In this document: piece after piece, positions 50,950 through 61,112 of the stretch | How the letters are laid out: every line of letters starts with the position of its first letter | Numbering within the stretch: position 1 is the first letter of the stretch | DNA from: SIG78 sp045635745 | GTDB taxonomy: Bacteria; Verrucomicrobiota; Lentisphaeria; Victivallales; Victivallaceae | DNA length: 64,000 nt | Assembly (NCBI GenBank): GCA_045635745.1 | Contig: JAZTWG010000018.1 | Coordinates: 124,001 to 188,000, forward strand | Direction of reading: 5' to 3' | Notes under the pieces: model-generated | Told to the model about the DNA's origin: nothing | Seen by the model: the letters and a program-made list of their open reading frames with translations, nothing else | Database searches by the model: none | Position numbers and translations under genes: made by a program

Positions 50950-51834
50950 GTGTCCAATATTGCCAGTTCAAATCAAGTGATCATATCGCCGCGTACCGTC
51001 AAACGGATACGCTGCGGAGTGATTGCCGGGCATTTTCTGGTTATATTGCTGGTTCTTGCCGGAGCGGTAGTCTCCGAGTGGCTGGATAAGCCCGAAGAAA
51101 CCATTACCATTCAGTTTTACGATCCCAAGCTGGATAATATTGTGGAAAACCCCTCACCGAATCCCGATCCGGCTAATCCAATACCGCCATCCGGCACCCA
51201 GGATGGCTCCGAAACGCCCGCTTCCACACCGCAGCCGGAACCCGCACCGGCACCGGAGCCGGAACCACCGAAAATCCTGACTCCGGAACCGGTCAAAGCA
51301 GTAGCTCAACCGCAGGTGACCCAAAGAACCCGGCCCAAACCGGCAGTCAATAAAAATCTGCCCAAACCGATGGCTCAACCGCAAGCCAAAGCGGTAAAAC
51401 AACCTAAAGTCACCAGCCGCAAACTGCCGAAAAATATGCGTTCAAACTCCAACAGAGCAAACAAAGATAATACCGGCCGCACTTCTTCGGCGGCAAGCAG
51501 CAAAGGACCGCGCGGCTCCAACCCCGTGCCGGGACATACGGCGCCCGGCGGTCAGCGCGGTAACAGCGGCTATAATATACAAGTGGCCATGATGATCAAA
51601 CGCATGTGGATAACGCCCGATAAAAACCGGCTCGGAGGCAGAGAGCCCCGGGTGAATATCCGGCTGGAGATCGCCCCCGACGGCAGAGTGATTTCCAAAC
51701 GCATAACCCGGCTCAGCAAAGTGCGGGCCATGGATGAATCGATCCAGGCGCTGCTGGATAATCTCTACCGGGTGATCCGCCCCTACGACGGGGAGTCTCA
51801 CACCATAGAATTTTCGCTTAAAGCAGAATATTAG
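50950..51834 (+). CDS. TonB/TolA-like energy-transducing protein
   Basis: This 294-residue protein starts with GTG after GGGGG. It has one N-terminal membrane helix (GVIAGHFLVILLVLAGAVVS), a ~160-residue Pro/Lys/Gln-rich region spanning the periplasm (PQPEPAPAPEPEPPK), and a C-terminal TonB/TolA domain (VNIRLEIAPDGRVISKRITR, then AMDESIQALLDNL). This matches proteins that transmit proton-motive force to the outer membrane. No exbB, exbD or tolQR genes are next to it. Confidence 0.82.
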   Translation: MSNIASSNQVIISPRTVKRIRCGVIAGHFLVILLVLAGAVVSEWLDKPEETITIQFYDPKLDNIVENPSPNPDPANPIPPSGTQDGSETPASTPQPEPAPAPEPEPPKILTPEPVKAVAQPQVTQRTRPKPAVNKNLPKPMAQPQAKAVKQPKVTSRKLPKNMRSNSNRANKDNTGRTSSAASSKGPRGSNPVPGHTAPGGQRGNSGYNIQVAMMIKRMWITPDKNRLGGREPRVNIRLEIAPDGRVISKRITRLSKVRAMDESIQALLDNLYRVIRPYDGESHTIEFSLKAEY

Positions 51835-51863
51835 AGTTCCAGCTCCATATTCAGTACAGAATA

Positions 51864-53981
51864 TTACTGTATCTTGCCGTCATTTGCATTGTTGGCAAAA
51901 ATTTTCAATACTTTGCCCTGCATATCTTCCCGGATTTCCGAAGAGAACATATTGTACAGATTCTGCTGGCTGCGGCTGGAGGGATTGGCATTGCGCTGCA
52001 GAAGATATTTGCCTTTATTATTGAGTTTACGCGCCTTGAAGAGGTCATTGAGTTCAAAAGCCAGGATCTTTTTGATCTTGCGTTGGTTTTCTTCACGCGT
52101 TACAGGAAAAAGTATTTCGATCCGGCGGTCAAGATTGCGGGTCATAAAATCGGCGCTGGATAAATAATACTCCTCATCGCCGCCGTTGGCAAAGTAAAAG
52201 ATACGGCTGTGTTCCAGATAGCGGTCTACAATACTTGTAACTTGTATGTTATTATTGCCCACCCCGGGCTGCAGACAGCATATGCCGCGTACGATCAGAT
52301 CGATCCTGACTCCGGCATCGGCGGCCATATACAGGTGCCGGATCACTTCCGGATCGGTCAGGCTGTTCATCTTGGCAATAATGTGTCCGGTGCCGCCGGC
52401 AAGCACACGTTCTTTTTCGCGGTCGATCAAAGCAGTAAGTTTCCAGCGCAGATCAAAAGGTGCCACTGCGATCTTTGCCCAGGAGATCTCGGGCCGGGCG
52501 TTGCCGGTAATGATATTGAAAAGCGACGCTATATCGCTGCAAAGCTCACCGTTATCGGAAAATATACTCAAATCAGTATAAAGCCGCGCCGTCTTATCAT
52601 TGTAATTACCGGTTGCCAGATGCACATAGCGCTTGATTTCGCCCTGTTCTCTGCGAACTATCAACAGTGCTTTGCCATGAATCTTCAAGCCGGAGATGCC
52701 GTAAACGACATGCGCTCCGGCTTCTTCCAGACGGCGCGCCCATATAATATTATTGCCTTCATCGAACCGGGCCTTGAGTTCCACGATCACCGTTACCTGT
52801 TTGCCGTTGGCAGCAGCCCGGGCAAGCATGGCAACCACCGGCGAATCGCCGCTCACGCGGTAGAGAGTCTGTTTGATTGCCAGCACCGAAGGATCATCGG
52901 CAGCAGCAGCAAGCAGCCGTATCACCGGATCGAATGATTGAAACGGCACCGACAGCAGGATCTCTTTATGGCGGGTTATGGAGTCAAAAATATTTTCATT
53001 TTCCGGCAGTTCGGGGTGATTGACAGGAGTCCACGTTTTTTCCAGCAGATCGCTGCGGCCGCACTTGCCTGTCAGCTCAAAGAGCGCTTTCAAATTGAGC
53101 ATACCATCTACGGTGTAGCGCAGATCACCGGAGAGTTCAAACTCTCTGGCCAGCCAGTTGCGCAAAGAACCGCGGGCCTTTTTGCTGACTTCCAGACGGA
53201 TGGGCTCGCGGGAGCGGCGTTCCTGCAAATTAAGTTCCACCGAGCGCAAAAGATCGTCGCCATCCTCTTCAATGGCAAAGTCCATATCGCGGGTTATGCG
53301 GAACGCTGCACTTTCGATGATCCGGCAGCCGGCAAAAAGTTCCGGCAGTTCGCTTTCGATAAGATCTTCCAGCAGAACAAATGCCTGTCCGGGGAGTTTA
53401 TCATCTACGGCAATAAAACGGTCGAGGACTTCCGGCACCTCCACAAAAGCAAAAAACTCATTCTTTTTTCCACTCTTGCTTTTCAAATGCACCGCCAGTT
53501 CGATCACGCAGTTATTGAGCACCGGAAAGGGATGGCTGGGGTCCACCGCCAACGGCGTAAGCACCGGCAGTACGGATTTGCGGAAGTAATTTTTTAGCTG
53601 TTTGCGCGCTTTTTCCGGCAATTTTTTTATTTCCGCTATCCGGATATTTTCTTTAGCCAGTTTCGGCAATATTTCGTTATAAAGCAGCCGGTGCTGAAGT
53701 GCAAGAAGCTTTTCCAGTTTCCAGCGCAGCTCTTTAAGCTGTTCCGAGGCAGTCAAACCGGCAGGATCGCAGGAGTGATCGCCGATTTCCAGAGCATGGC
53801 GCAATCCGGCTACGCGCACCATAAAAAATTCATCAAGATTACTGCTGAAAATCGCTATGAATTTAAGCCGTTCCAAAAGCGGCAGATCTTTACACTCCGC
53901 TTCTTCCAGCACCCGCCGGTTGAAATCAAGCCAGCTCAACTCGCGGCTTAAAAAAATCTCTTTGCCATACTCTTTATACAT
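51864..53981 (-). CDS. ppk: Polyphosphate kinase 1
   Basis: This 705-residue enzyme reversibly makes inorganic polyphosphate from ATP. The PPK1 features are all present: RELSWLDFNRRVLEEA at the start, the phosphorylated catalytic His in GLKIHGKALLI, the second His in YLEHSRIFYF, and VKARFDE/ARRLEEAG elements in the C-terminal PLD-like domains. Length is near the typical ~690. It starts 15 bases after the D-aminoacylase-like gene. Confidence 0.96.
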   Translation of the reverse strand: MYKEYGKEIFLSRELSWLDFNRRVLEEAECKDLPLLERLKFIAIFSSNLDEFFMVRVAGLRHALEIGDHSCDPAGLTASEQLKELRWKLEKLLALQHRLLYNEILPKLAKENIRIAEIKKLPEKARKQLKNYFRKSVLPVLTPLAVDPSHPFPVLNNCVIELAVHLKSKSGKKNEFFAFVEVPEVLDRFIAVDDKLPGQAFVLLEDLIESELPELFAGCRIIESAAFRITRDMDFAIEEDGDDLLRSVELNLQERRSREPIRLEVSKKARGSLRNWLAREFELSGDLRYTVDGMLNLKALFELTGKCGRSDLLEKTWTPVNHPELPENENIFDSITRHKEILLSVPFQSFDPVIRLLAAAADDPSVLAIKQTLYRVSGDSPVVAMLARAAANGKQVTVIVELKARFDEGNNIIWARRLEEAGAHVVYGISGLKIHGKALLIVRREQGEIKRYVHLATGNYNDKTARLYTDLSIFSDNGELCSDIASLFNIITGNARPEISWAKIAVAPFDLRWKLTALIDREKERVLAGGTGHIIAKMNSLTDPEVIRHLYMAADAGVRIDLIVRGICCLQPGVGNNNIQVTSIVDRYLEHSRIFYFANGGDEEYYLSSADFMTRNLDRRIEILFPVTREENQRKIKKILAFELNDLFKARKLNNKGKYLLQRNANPSSRSQQNLYNMFSSEIREDMQGKVLKIFANNANDGKIQ

Positions 53982-53996
53982 AAACCGAAACCCTTT

Positions 53997-55487
53997 TTAA
54001 AAACGCCATATTTCAGCATTTTCCGCCAATTGGTGCGGCGCGGCAAATGTTGCTGCTGATCGATATCTTTCCGGATCGATGACTGTAAAGACCGCTTGCC
54101 TGCCGCATGCGATCGCCCCGATATGCGGCAAATCAAATATTTCCGCAATTTGTGCACTCATTTCGCGGATTATCTGCCAGAGGTCCGCGCCCTGTTTACG
54201 GCGCAGCGCAAAGTATTCCGCATGATTGCCGAAGCCGCGCGGATGGCTGCTGCCGAACGCAGTGGTCAGATCGCGCGCACTTTCATCGCTGCCGGGCACT
54301 ACCGAGCGGTGCGCGGCAAGAGTTTCCATATTTTCCTGCGAAAGCGTGTGAAATGCCCCGGTGGCGCCCGCTGCATCCTGCCGCACGATCTCAAGATAGA
54401 GCTGCCACGCAGGAATATTCAACTCTGCCGCAGCTGCGGCCAGCAATGAACCATTGAATTTCCTGTATTGCCCGGGAGCCGAAACAATACGCACATCCTG
54501 CCAGTAACTCTCTGACCGCTCATGCTGCAGACCGATGGCGGCGCGGGCAAATGCCGCCGGATCGTGCAACACCTGCATAAGGTGAACATCATCGTATTTA
54601 TCAAACGGCTCCGGCATAATAACGCTCAACTGGGTCATGGATGCATTATAGCAATATACATCGCCGCTGACGCGTATATCCGGCGATTCCAATGCTTCGA
54701 GCAGCGCGTTTATCTTATGATAATTCTCCCGTCCGGAAGTCTTCAAATGGCTCAAATGCAGTTTTTTCAATCCCGCCGAACGGGCAACGGAAAGAGTTTC
54801 AGCAAGAGCTTCTTCAAGTTTATTGCCTTCGCTTTTCAAGTGTATGGAAAATACTTTATTGTGCCGGGCAACCACCTTCAGCAGCTGTACCAGCTCTCCG
54901 GCATCCGCAAAACACCCCGGCACATAGAGCAATCCCGCCGAAAAACCAACTGCCCCGGCGGCAAGTTCACGGTCAAGCAAATTACACATGCCAAGCAATT
55001 CGGCACTGCTCAAATGTTCTTTTTCATATCCGGCAACAGCGGCACGCAAAGTATTGTGTCCCACTTGCGGAAAAAGTTCCAGCGCCGGATGAAGTTTTTT
55101 CAATGCGCTGATGTAACCGGAAAAATCCTGCCAATCAAGCGTTATCCGGTAATTTCTGTAAAGTTCCTGTAAGTGTTCACGGTTGTATCCGGTCAGGGGA
55201 AAGGGCGAAAGTCCGCAGTTGCCGGAGATTTCAAAAGCGATGCCCTGGGCAATTTTACCTTGTGCCTGCGGCATGGCAAAAAGTGAAAGATCCGAGTGCC
55301 CGTGTGCATCGATAAATGCCGGACAGACAAGTTTATCTGCATCAAAAAATACATCTCCGCTGCTGCCGGAAAAATCCCCACGCTCCACACCGGTTATAAC
55401 GCCCGACTGCATCGTAATCCTGCCCGGATATATTTCCGGGGTAATTCCATCGGCGATCCGCCGGGCAACCAGACGCTGAACACTCAT
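53997..55487 (-). CDS. N-acyl-D-amino-acid deacylase-like amidohydrolase
   Basis: This 496-residue amidohydrolase has the metal motif FIDAHGHSDLS, a QVGHNTLR segment, HLKSEGNKLEEAL and the C-terminal TTAFGSSHPRGFGNHAEYF with the catalytic Asp region (GSDESA). The general fold is that of D-aminoacylases (D-acyl amino acids or related N-acyl compounds); the substrate cannot be set. ATG 55487 with GGAG is preferred over a frame start at 55544. Its position upstream of ppk suggests co-transcription but no pathway link. Confidence 0.85.
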   Translation of the reverse strand: MSVQRLVARRIADGITPEIYPGRITMQSGVITGVERGDFSGSSGDVFFDADKLVCPAFIDAHGHSDLSLFAMPQAQGKIAQGIAFEISGNCGLSPFPLTGYNREHLQELYRNYRITLDWQDFSGYISALKKLHPALELFPQVGHNTLRAAVAGYEKEHLSSAELLGMCNLLDRELAAGAVGFSAGLLYVPGCFADAGELVQLLKVVARHNKVFSIHLKSEGNKLEEALAETLSVARSAGLKKLHLSHLKTSGRENYHKINALLEALESPDIRVSGDVYCYNASMTQLSVIMPEPFDKYDDVHLMQVLHDPAAFARAAIGLQHERSESYWQDVRIVSAPGQYRKFNGSLLAAAAAELNIPAWQLYLEIVRQDAAGATGAFHTLSQENMETLAAHRSVVPGSDESARDLTTAFGSSHPRGFGNHAEYFALRRKQGADLWQIIREMSAQIAEIFDLPHIGAIACGRQAVFTVIDPERYRSAATFAAPHQLAENAEIWRF

Positions 55488-55598
55488 TTTTTCTCCATTT
55501 TCCTGTATGCAGCCCCATTGGGTGTACCTTCCGGCTGCTGCCATAATAAATCCTTCAACACAGATCTGTAATATATTGCGGACCGACCGCGTGATTTT

Positions 55599-56750
55599 TT
55601 ATTTATCCGCAGTATTCGGCTTTTTTTCCTGATCCGGAGGCACAACACTGTCCAGATCGTGGGGAATCACAGCGTATTGCAGTATAGTTATCAATGTCAG
55701 CACCAGCACCATCTGCACGGTAATGATCACTGCAGTGGCCGGCGATCCCCACAGCATAGGCAATGCACTCAAGCCGGTCAGCAGCACCAGCACATGCACC
55801 AGCTGGACCGCCCGCTTGCGGCTCAACCCCATGCGGACAAAGCGGTGCGATATATGATTGTGATCGCCGATCCAGAACGGCTTGCCGTTGGCCGCGCGTA
55901 CCACAGTTACGCACATGGCATCAAAAATCGGCACCGCCAGAATAAAAAGCGGTATAAGTACAGACAACCGGCTGGATGCCACGCTGCTGTTGAAGTAAGT
56001 CGTGCCGGCGCTGGCCACCGCCAGCAGATACCCCAGCAGATGGCTGCCGCCATCGCCCATAAAGATCGAAGCGGGAGTGTAATTGAAAAACCAGAATCCC
56101 AGCGCACACCCTGCGCCAAGAGCACTCATGCATGCCACAAAATACTGCTGTTGAAAAGCCGCTGCCACGGTAAAGAGCATCAGCGCTATGGCCGCCGTAC
56201 CTGCTGCCAGACCATCCATATTGTCAAAAAAGTTGATCGCATTCATCAGCATCATAAACCAGAAAACAGTGAGCGCAAAACCGAACCACGGCATCTCAAC
56301 AAAGAGAGTTATGCGTATATTGCCGGCTCCAACTGCGATCAATGCCACGATAAACTGTCCGAGAAACTTCCAATGCGCTTTCAGATGCCGGATATCGTCG
56401 ATCGTACCCAGCACAGCAGCCATCACCGCTCCCAGCAGCAGATAGCCGATACGGTCAGTTACCGAATAAGCTCCGGGGAAATATCTGCTCACTTCCGACA
56501 GACTTTTGATACATCCGCCCCAGCGGATGGCGATCAATCCGCCTGCGATCACCGCCAGATACCCTGCCAGTATGGCTGCACCGCCCAGCAGCGGGGTGGA
56601 TTTACCATGAAATTTATGTTTTTCGCCGCTTGGCCGGTCCATGATATCCAACCGGCATGCCAGCTTCTGGGCCAGCGGAGTAAAGATCAGCAATGATGCA
56701 ACACCGGCAAAAAAGATGAAAAAATAGATGTGATGCCATTGAATTGACAT
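55599..56750 (-). CDS. WecA/MraY-family polyprenyl-phosphate sugar transferase
   Basis: This 383-residue integral membrane enzyme transfers a sugar-1-phosphate from a UDP-sugar to undecaprenyl phosphate. About ten membrane helices are seen. Motifs are DRPSGEKHKFHGKSTPLLGG, NAINFFDNMDGLAAGTA (Mg and substrate), FMGDGGSHLLGYLLA and DHNHISHRFVRMG. The pattern is closer to WecA/TagO than to MraY. The first committed step of an O-antigen or similar glycan is the best guess. It diverges from the radical SAM gene. Confidence 0.88.
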   Translation of the reverse strand: MSIQWHHIYFFIFFAGVASLLIFTPLAQKLACRLDIMDRPSGEKHKFHGKSTPLLGGAAILAGYLAVIAGGLIAIRWGGCIKSLSEVSRYFPGAYSVTDRIGYLLLGAVMAAVLGTIDDIRHLKAHWKFLGQFIVALIAVGAGNIRITLFVEMPWFGFALTVFWFMMLMNAINFFDNMDGLAAGTAAIALMLFTVAAAFQQQYFVACMSALGAGCALGFWFFNYTPASIFMGDGGSHLLGYLLAVASAGTTYFNSSVASSRLSVLIPLFILAVPIFDAMCVTVVRAANGKPFWIGDHNHISHRFVRMGLSRKRAVQLVHVLVLLTGLSALPMLWGSPATAVIITVQMVLVLTLITILQYAVIPHDLDSVVPPDQEKKPNTADK

Positions 56751-56846
56751 TTTTCAGTAAACTTTCATTTGTAAAAAACCTTTAGTGACATTATTTTAAT
56801 AAGATAACGCCGAATTCGGCGATTTCAAATATATGGAGATTTTTTT

Positions 56847-57797
56847 ATGCACAATCATTACGTTTTCGGTCCGGTGGCATCGCGCCGGCTGGGGATTTCG
56901 CTGGGGGTGGATCCGATCCGGCAGAAAACGTGTACCCTCGACTGCGTATACTGCGAAGCCGGTAAAACCGTAGAACTTTCCTGCCAACGCCGGGAATTTG
57001 CCCCGCTGGCTACGGTAAAAGCGGAACTGACACGGGTTCTGGAGGAAAAACCCGCACTCGATTACATAACTTTTTCCGGCACCGGCGAGCCGACACTCTA
57101 CCGGCCGCTGCCGGAACTGGCGCAATGGATCAGAAGTACTTATCCGGAATACAAGATCTGTCTTCTGACCAACGGTACTTTGCTTAACGATCCGGAAGTG
57201 CGCCGGGTTCTGGAATTTGTGGACCTTGCCATGCCCAACTTTGATGCCTCCAATGATGAAGAACTGGCAATCATCAACCGCCCCGCCCCCGGTGTAACAG
57301 TTCAGACTCTGGCGGAAGGCATCCGGAAATCTGCTGAACTTTACCCGGGAAAGCTTGCGCTCGAACTTTTCATTGTGCCGGGAGTTAATGATTCGGTTGA
57401 AAGCATTGAACGTTTTTCCGGCTATATCAAAACTTTCACCGGCTTGCGGAGCGTTCAACTCAATACGCTCGACCGCCCCGGCGTGGAAGATTGGGTGAAG
57501 CCCGCTCCGGCGGCAACCATCCGCCGATTCATTGCCGCATTGGAAAGTTTTGTACCGGTGGAAGCAGTGGGGCGCTACCGCCACCGCAGCAATGCCCTGC
57601 GGAAAAATGTAGTACTGGAAGAGATCGACCACAGACTTATGGAGCTCCTGCGCAGAAGAAGCGCCTCCGCCGAAGATATAGCTCTGACCTTGAATATTTC
57701 GCCGGAAAAGGCCCGCGAACGCGCCGAAGAACTGCTCAAAGCCGGTCTGCTCTGTGCGGAAAAAATGGAACGGGATATATTTTACTCGGCAGTATAA
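56847..57797 (+). CDS. Radical SAM enzyme with C-terminal winged helix
   Basis: This 316-residue protein has the 4Fe-4S/SAM motif KTCTLDCVYCEAG (Cys29, Cys33, Cys36) and the strand-loop FSGTGEPTLY. The sequence is of the Fe-S oxidoreductase group containing TYW1-like proteins (COG0731). The C-terminus from ~240 is a winged helix (DHRLMELLRRRSASAEDIAL). The substrate is not identifiable. There is no methyltransferase or other clear partner near it. Confidence 0.85.
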   Translation: MHNHYVFGPVASRRLGISLGVDPIRQKTCTLDCVYCEAGKTVELSCQRREFAPLATVKAELTRVLEEKPALDYITFSGTGEPTLYRPLPELAQWIRSTYPEYKICLLTNGTLLNDPEVRRVLEFVDLAMPNFDASNDEELAIINRPAPGVTVQTLAEGIRKSAELYPGKLALELFIVPGVNDSVESIERFSGYIKTFTGLRSVQLNTLDRPGVEDWVKPAPAATIRRFIAALESFVPVEAVGRYRHRSNALRKNVVLEEIDHRLMELLRRRSASAEDIALTLNISPEKARERAEELLKAGLLCAEKMERDIFYSAV

Positions 57798-57808
57798 ACG
57801 CTGAAAAG

Positions 57809-57837
57809 TTGCAAAAATGAGTTTTTCACGCTATATT
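57809..57837 (+). promoter_or_regulatory. Promoter of the mreC operon
   Basis: TTGCAA (57809-57814) and TATATT (57832-57837) are 17 bp apart, ending 27 bases before the mreC start codon. Confidence 0.65.
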
Positions 57838-57864
57838 ACACCTTGAATTACAGGGATTTGAACA

Positions 57865-58779
57865 ATGCGCAGCAAAAAGAATAAAAACAGCGGCAAAAAG
57901 CTTGCCCCCGGCAATACTCCGGCAGTAACGCGGCATCTGGCCTGGTATCTGGCAATACCGGCAGGATTGCTGCTCTGCATAACCGCGCCGTGGCAGCGGA
58001 CCGTAAACAACTTTTTTGCGCCTTATCTGACCTTGAACAACCTTGCCGGCAGCACGCTGGCGGATCAGACACTCAAACTCCGCAGCCGCAGCGAACTGGC
58101 AAAAGAAGTGGAAAAACTCCGCAAACAAAATCTTGAACTGGCCTTGCAGAGTGATCAGAACAAACGCTTTGCCGAAGAAAACCGCCAGCTGCGCGCCATG
58201 CTCAAACTGCCCTCGCCGCCGGGTTATGACTACACCGCATGCAATGTAATATTGCGCGACCCGTGGATGTGGGAGAGCGGCTTTACCATCAACCGCGGCA
58301 GCAATGACAATATGCAGGAAGGTCTGGCGGTCATTGCCCCATTCCCCGACCGGGAGAACCGGGTCGTACTGCTGGGGGTCATTGAAAGTGTGAACAAATA
58401 TTCTTCGCATGTTATAAGTGTGCTCAATCCGGAGTTCCGTATTTCGGCCTGGCTGCCGGAATCCGGGGCGGTGGGTTTTCTCAACGCCGGCGGATTTGAC
58501 AAAACTTCCAGCGGCACTACTGCGGTGGGTTTTCTGCCGGCAAACCGCACTTTTGTACTCAACGAGCCGATCTATACCACCGGATTTGAAGCCGCGATCC
58601 CCGCCGGATTGTGGCTGGGCAATCTGGAAAGCATTGCCCCGGCGGCATTGCCTTTCGGCAACCGGCTTTACCGCCACGGTGCCATGCGTCCTGCCGGCGA
58701 TCTGGAGCGCCTGAACAGCGTGATCGTGGCGCGGCTGAAAAAAAATCCCCAAGCCTCAGCGGATAAAAAAGCTAAATGA
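57865..58779 (+). CDS. mreC: Rod shape-determining protein MreC
   Basis: This 304-residue protein has one N-terminal membrane helix (LAWYLAIPAGLLLCITAP), a coiled-coil (LAKEVEKLRKQNLEL, ~70-115) and a periplasmic double beta-barrel. Recognisable features are NVILRDPWMWESGFTINRGS and QEGLAVIAP. It scaffolds the elongation complex with MreD and PBP2. AGGGA precedes the ATG. The mreB gene is not adjacent. Confidence 0.92.
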   Translation: MRSKKNKNSGKKLAPGNTPAVTRHLAWYLAIPAGLLLCITAPWQRTVNNFFAPYLTLNNLAGSTLADQTLKLRSRSELAKEVEKLRKQNLELALQSDQNKRFAEENRQLRAMLKLPSPPGYDYTACNVILRDPWMWESGFTINRGSNDNMQEGLAVIAPFPDRENRVVLLGVIESVNKYSSHVISVLNPEFRISAWLPESGAVGFLNAGGFDKTSSGTTAVGFLPANRTFVLNEPIYTTGFEAAIPAGLWLGNLESIAPAALPFGNRLYRHGAMRPAGDLERLNSVIVARLKKNPQASADKKAK

Positions 58780-59303
58780 ACAAAGTTGTATTCACTCTTT
58801 TCACCGGTTTTATCCTGATATATCTGCAGTTGATTCTGGGCAATCTGGGTTGGACTCTGCCGCTGGGATTGCTGGGCGCATTGTATATAGCGCTGGCTTT
58901 CGGAAAAAGCTGGGGTATCGGTTCGGCATTGCTGACAGCAATGGTGCTTACGCTGCTTTACGGCAACGCGTGGAACATACTCAATGTAATAACTTTTCCG
59001 CTGCTGGCGGGCGGTTCCGGATGGTGGGTGGAACACCACGATGAAAATATAAATCTCAAATTTTATCACCCGGGCATTGCGGCCGGTCTGCTGGCGGCAT
59101 TCCCCGCGCTGGCACAGGAGCTTTTTTACTGGGGCGAATGGGGGCAGTTTTCTCCGGCCATACTTTTTACGCTGCTGCGGGCGGTCTGGAGCGCGCTGGT
59201 TTCGGGCTTGCTTTTTATGGCAATACTTTTTATTGGCGAAACAGCCGCACTATATCTGGGGCTGCCGCGTTTTCTCACCCGGAAAGGTAATCAGCTGCGA
59301 TGA
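58776..59303 (+). CDS. mreD: MreD-like membrane protein
   Basis: This 175-residue protein has five hydrophobic segments and no soluble domain, which fits MreD. It overlaps mreC by 4 bases (ATGA) and mrdA by 4 bases, the usual order mreC-mreD-mrdA. Sequence alone is weak, so the call rests mainly on topology and position. Confidence 0.8.
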   Translation: MNKVVFTLFTGFILIYLQLILGNLGWTLPLGLLGALYIALAFGKSWGIGSALLTAMVLTLLYGNAWNILNVITFPLLAGGSGWWVEHHDENINLKFYHPGIAAGLLAAFPALAQELFYWGEWGQFSPAILFTLLRAVWSALVSGLLFMAILFIGETAALYLGLPRFLTRKGNQLR

Positions 59304-61111
59304 ACAAGATCGACACTTTCAGAACGCGGCTGCTGCTCGTGGCAACTTTGATGCTTACCGGAATCGCGGTTCTGGCATTCAAGCTCTGGTACGAGCAGAT
59401 CCACTTCGGTGAACGCTACCGCAAATCAATCACCCGCCAATCGGTACGCCGGGTACGGCTGCCGGGCCTGCGGGGCAGAATCTTTACAGCGGACTACCTT
59501 TTGCTGGCCGACAATGCGCCCAGCTACAATCTGGTATTTTATCTGCAGGAAATGCGCCGCAACTCCCGCAAGAAAACGATCAGCAACATCAAAAATATTG
59601 CCCGGAAACTCGCAACCGAACTCAACCGGCCTGATTCGCTGAACGAAAAAGCGATCCGGCGGCATATTATCACCACGCCGGGCATGCCTCTGGTGATTTA
59701 CAGAAATCTGTCCGACATTGAGCTGGCAAGGACCTATCAGCTTATGCCGCAAATGCCGGGGATCGGCGTGGAAATCGAACCCATGCGCCGTTATCCGCAA
59801 AAAAGTATGGCATCGCTGATAATCGGCTTCACCCGTCCGGAAGCAGCCAGCGAAGCGCTTGACCGCGGAGATTACGCCTATTACCGCCCCGACTACGAAG
59901 GCAAAAGCGGCGTGGAAAAAGCCTTTGACAGTATCGCCGGAGCTCCGAACATACCCGGTCTGCATGCCTACCCGGGGTTTGAGCTTATGCAAGTGGATCA
60001 TCTGGGATATGTCAATGCCCGGCAGCTGGAATATCTGGCGCCGCAGACCGGCAGCAATATAGTCCTGACGCTGGATTCGCAAGCGCAGATCCTCGGCGAA
60101 AAACTCATGAGAAACAAACGCGGAGCTCTGGTGCTGCTCAATGCCGATACCGGCGAAGTGCTGGCCATGGTTTCCAGTCCGCAGATGGATATATCGCGCA
60201 CCACGCCCAACTGGAGTCGGGAGTATTACCGGACTCTGCTCAAAGATCCCGCTTTACCGATGTTTGCCCGCGCCATCAACGGCCGTTACATGCCCGGGAG
60301 CATCGTCAAGCCGCTGGCGGCATTGGCCGCGCTGAAAAACGGTTTTTCCGCCGACCGGGTGATAGAATGCGACGGCCGGAGCATTATTCAGGGGGCAAGA
60401 ATCTCCTGTGCCAACCGTTACGGTCATGGCGAACTTGATATGGTCAGTGCCATCGAGCGCTCGTGCAATGACTACTTTATTGAAATGGGTCTGGAAGTCG
60501 GCGCCGGTAAACTTGCCGACATGTATGCCGCTGCCGGGATCGGTCAGAAAACCGGGCTGGAAATCGGCGGCTCCCGGGGCTTGAATCCGGCGGAGAGAAT
60601 AAATTCAGAAAAATACAACTGGCGCCGCTACGATACAGCCAATATCTCCATCGGTCAGGGTATGATCCTGATTTCGCCATTACAGGCAGCGCGTTTTACC
60701 GCTGCGATCGCCAACGGCGGCAAACTCTTTGAAACATATCTGCTGAAAGAAGTCTACGATGACAAAGGCAAACTCCTTTTTGCCAACAAACCCCGTCTGA
60801 TCCGCCAATGGCAGCTGCCCCAAGGCGCGCTGGAGCTGGTCAAACAGGGCATGTATCAGGTGGTGAACGCCCCGCAGGGCAGCGGCAAAAGTGCCCAAAG
60901 CGACGAGCTGACCATTTACGGCAAAACCGGAACCGCTGAAGTCGATACCCGCAACGGCCGGATCAACAACACCTGGTTCTGTTGTTTTACCGAAAAAAAT
61001 CATGTGCGCTACGCACTTGCCATATTGGTCGAAGAAGGGCGTTCCGGCGGCAGGAACTGTGCGCCGCTGGCTAAAGAATTTCTGGAAACTTATTTGGGAA
61101 GCAGTTTGTAA
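59300..61111 (+). CDS. mrdA: Penicillin-binding protein 2 (elongation transpeptidase)
   Basis: The 603 residues have an N-terminal membrane helix (LLLVATLMLTGIAVLAFKLW), a PBP-dimer domain and the transpeptidase with all three motifs: the nucleophile in SIVK (Ser334, Lys337), SCN (Ser388, Asn390) and KTGTA (from residue 542). The high-spacing RLPGLRGRIFTADY near the start is typical of PBP2. It cross-links peptidoglycan along the side wall with RodA and MreC. rodA is not in the window. Confidence 0.95.
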   Translation: MNKIDTFRTRLLLVATLMLTGIAVLAFKLWYEQIHFGERYRKSITRQSVRRVRLPGLRGRIFTADYLLLADNAPSYNLVFYLQEMRRNSRKKTISNIKNIARKLATELNRPDSLNEKAIRRHIITTPGMPLVIYRNLSDIELARTYQLMPQMPGIGVEIEPMRRYPQKSMASLIIGFTRPEAASEALDRGDYAYYRPDYEGKSGVEKAFDSIAGAPNIPGLHAYPGFELMQVDHLGYVNARQLEYLAPQTGSNIVLTLDSQAQILGEKLMRNKRGALVLLNADTGEVLAMVSSPQMDISRTTPNWSREYYRTLLKDPALPMFARAINGRYMPGSIVKPLAALAALKNGFSADRVIECDGRSIIQGARISCANRYGHGELDMVSAIERSCNDYFIEMGLEVGAGKLADMYAAAGIGQKTGLEIGGSRGLNPAERINSEKYNWRRYDTANISIGQGMILISPLQAARFTAAIANGGKLFETYLLKEVYDDKGKLLFANKPRLIRQWQLPQGALELVKQGMYQVVNAPQGSGKSAQSDELTIYGKTGTAEVDTRNGRINNTWFCCFTEKNHVRYALAILVEEGRSGGRNCAPLAKEFLETYLGSSL

Positions 61112-61112
61112 T

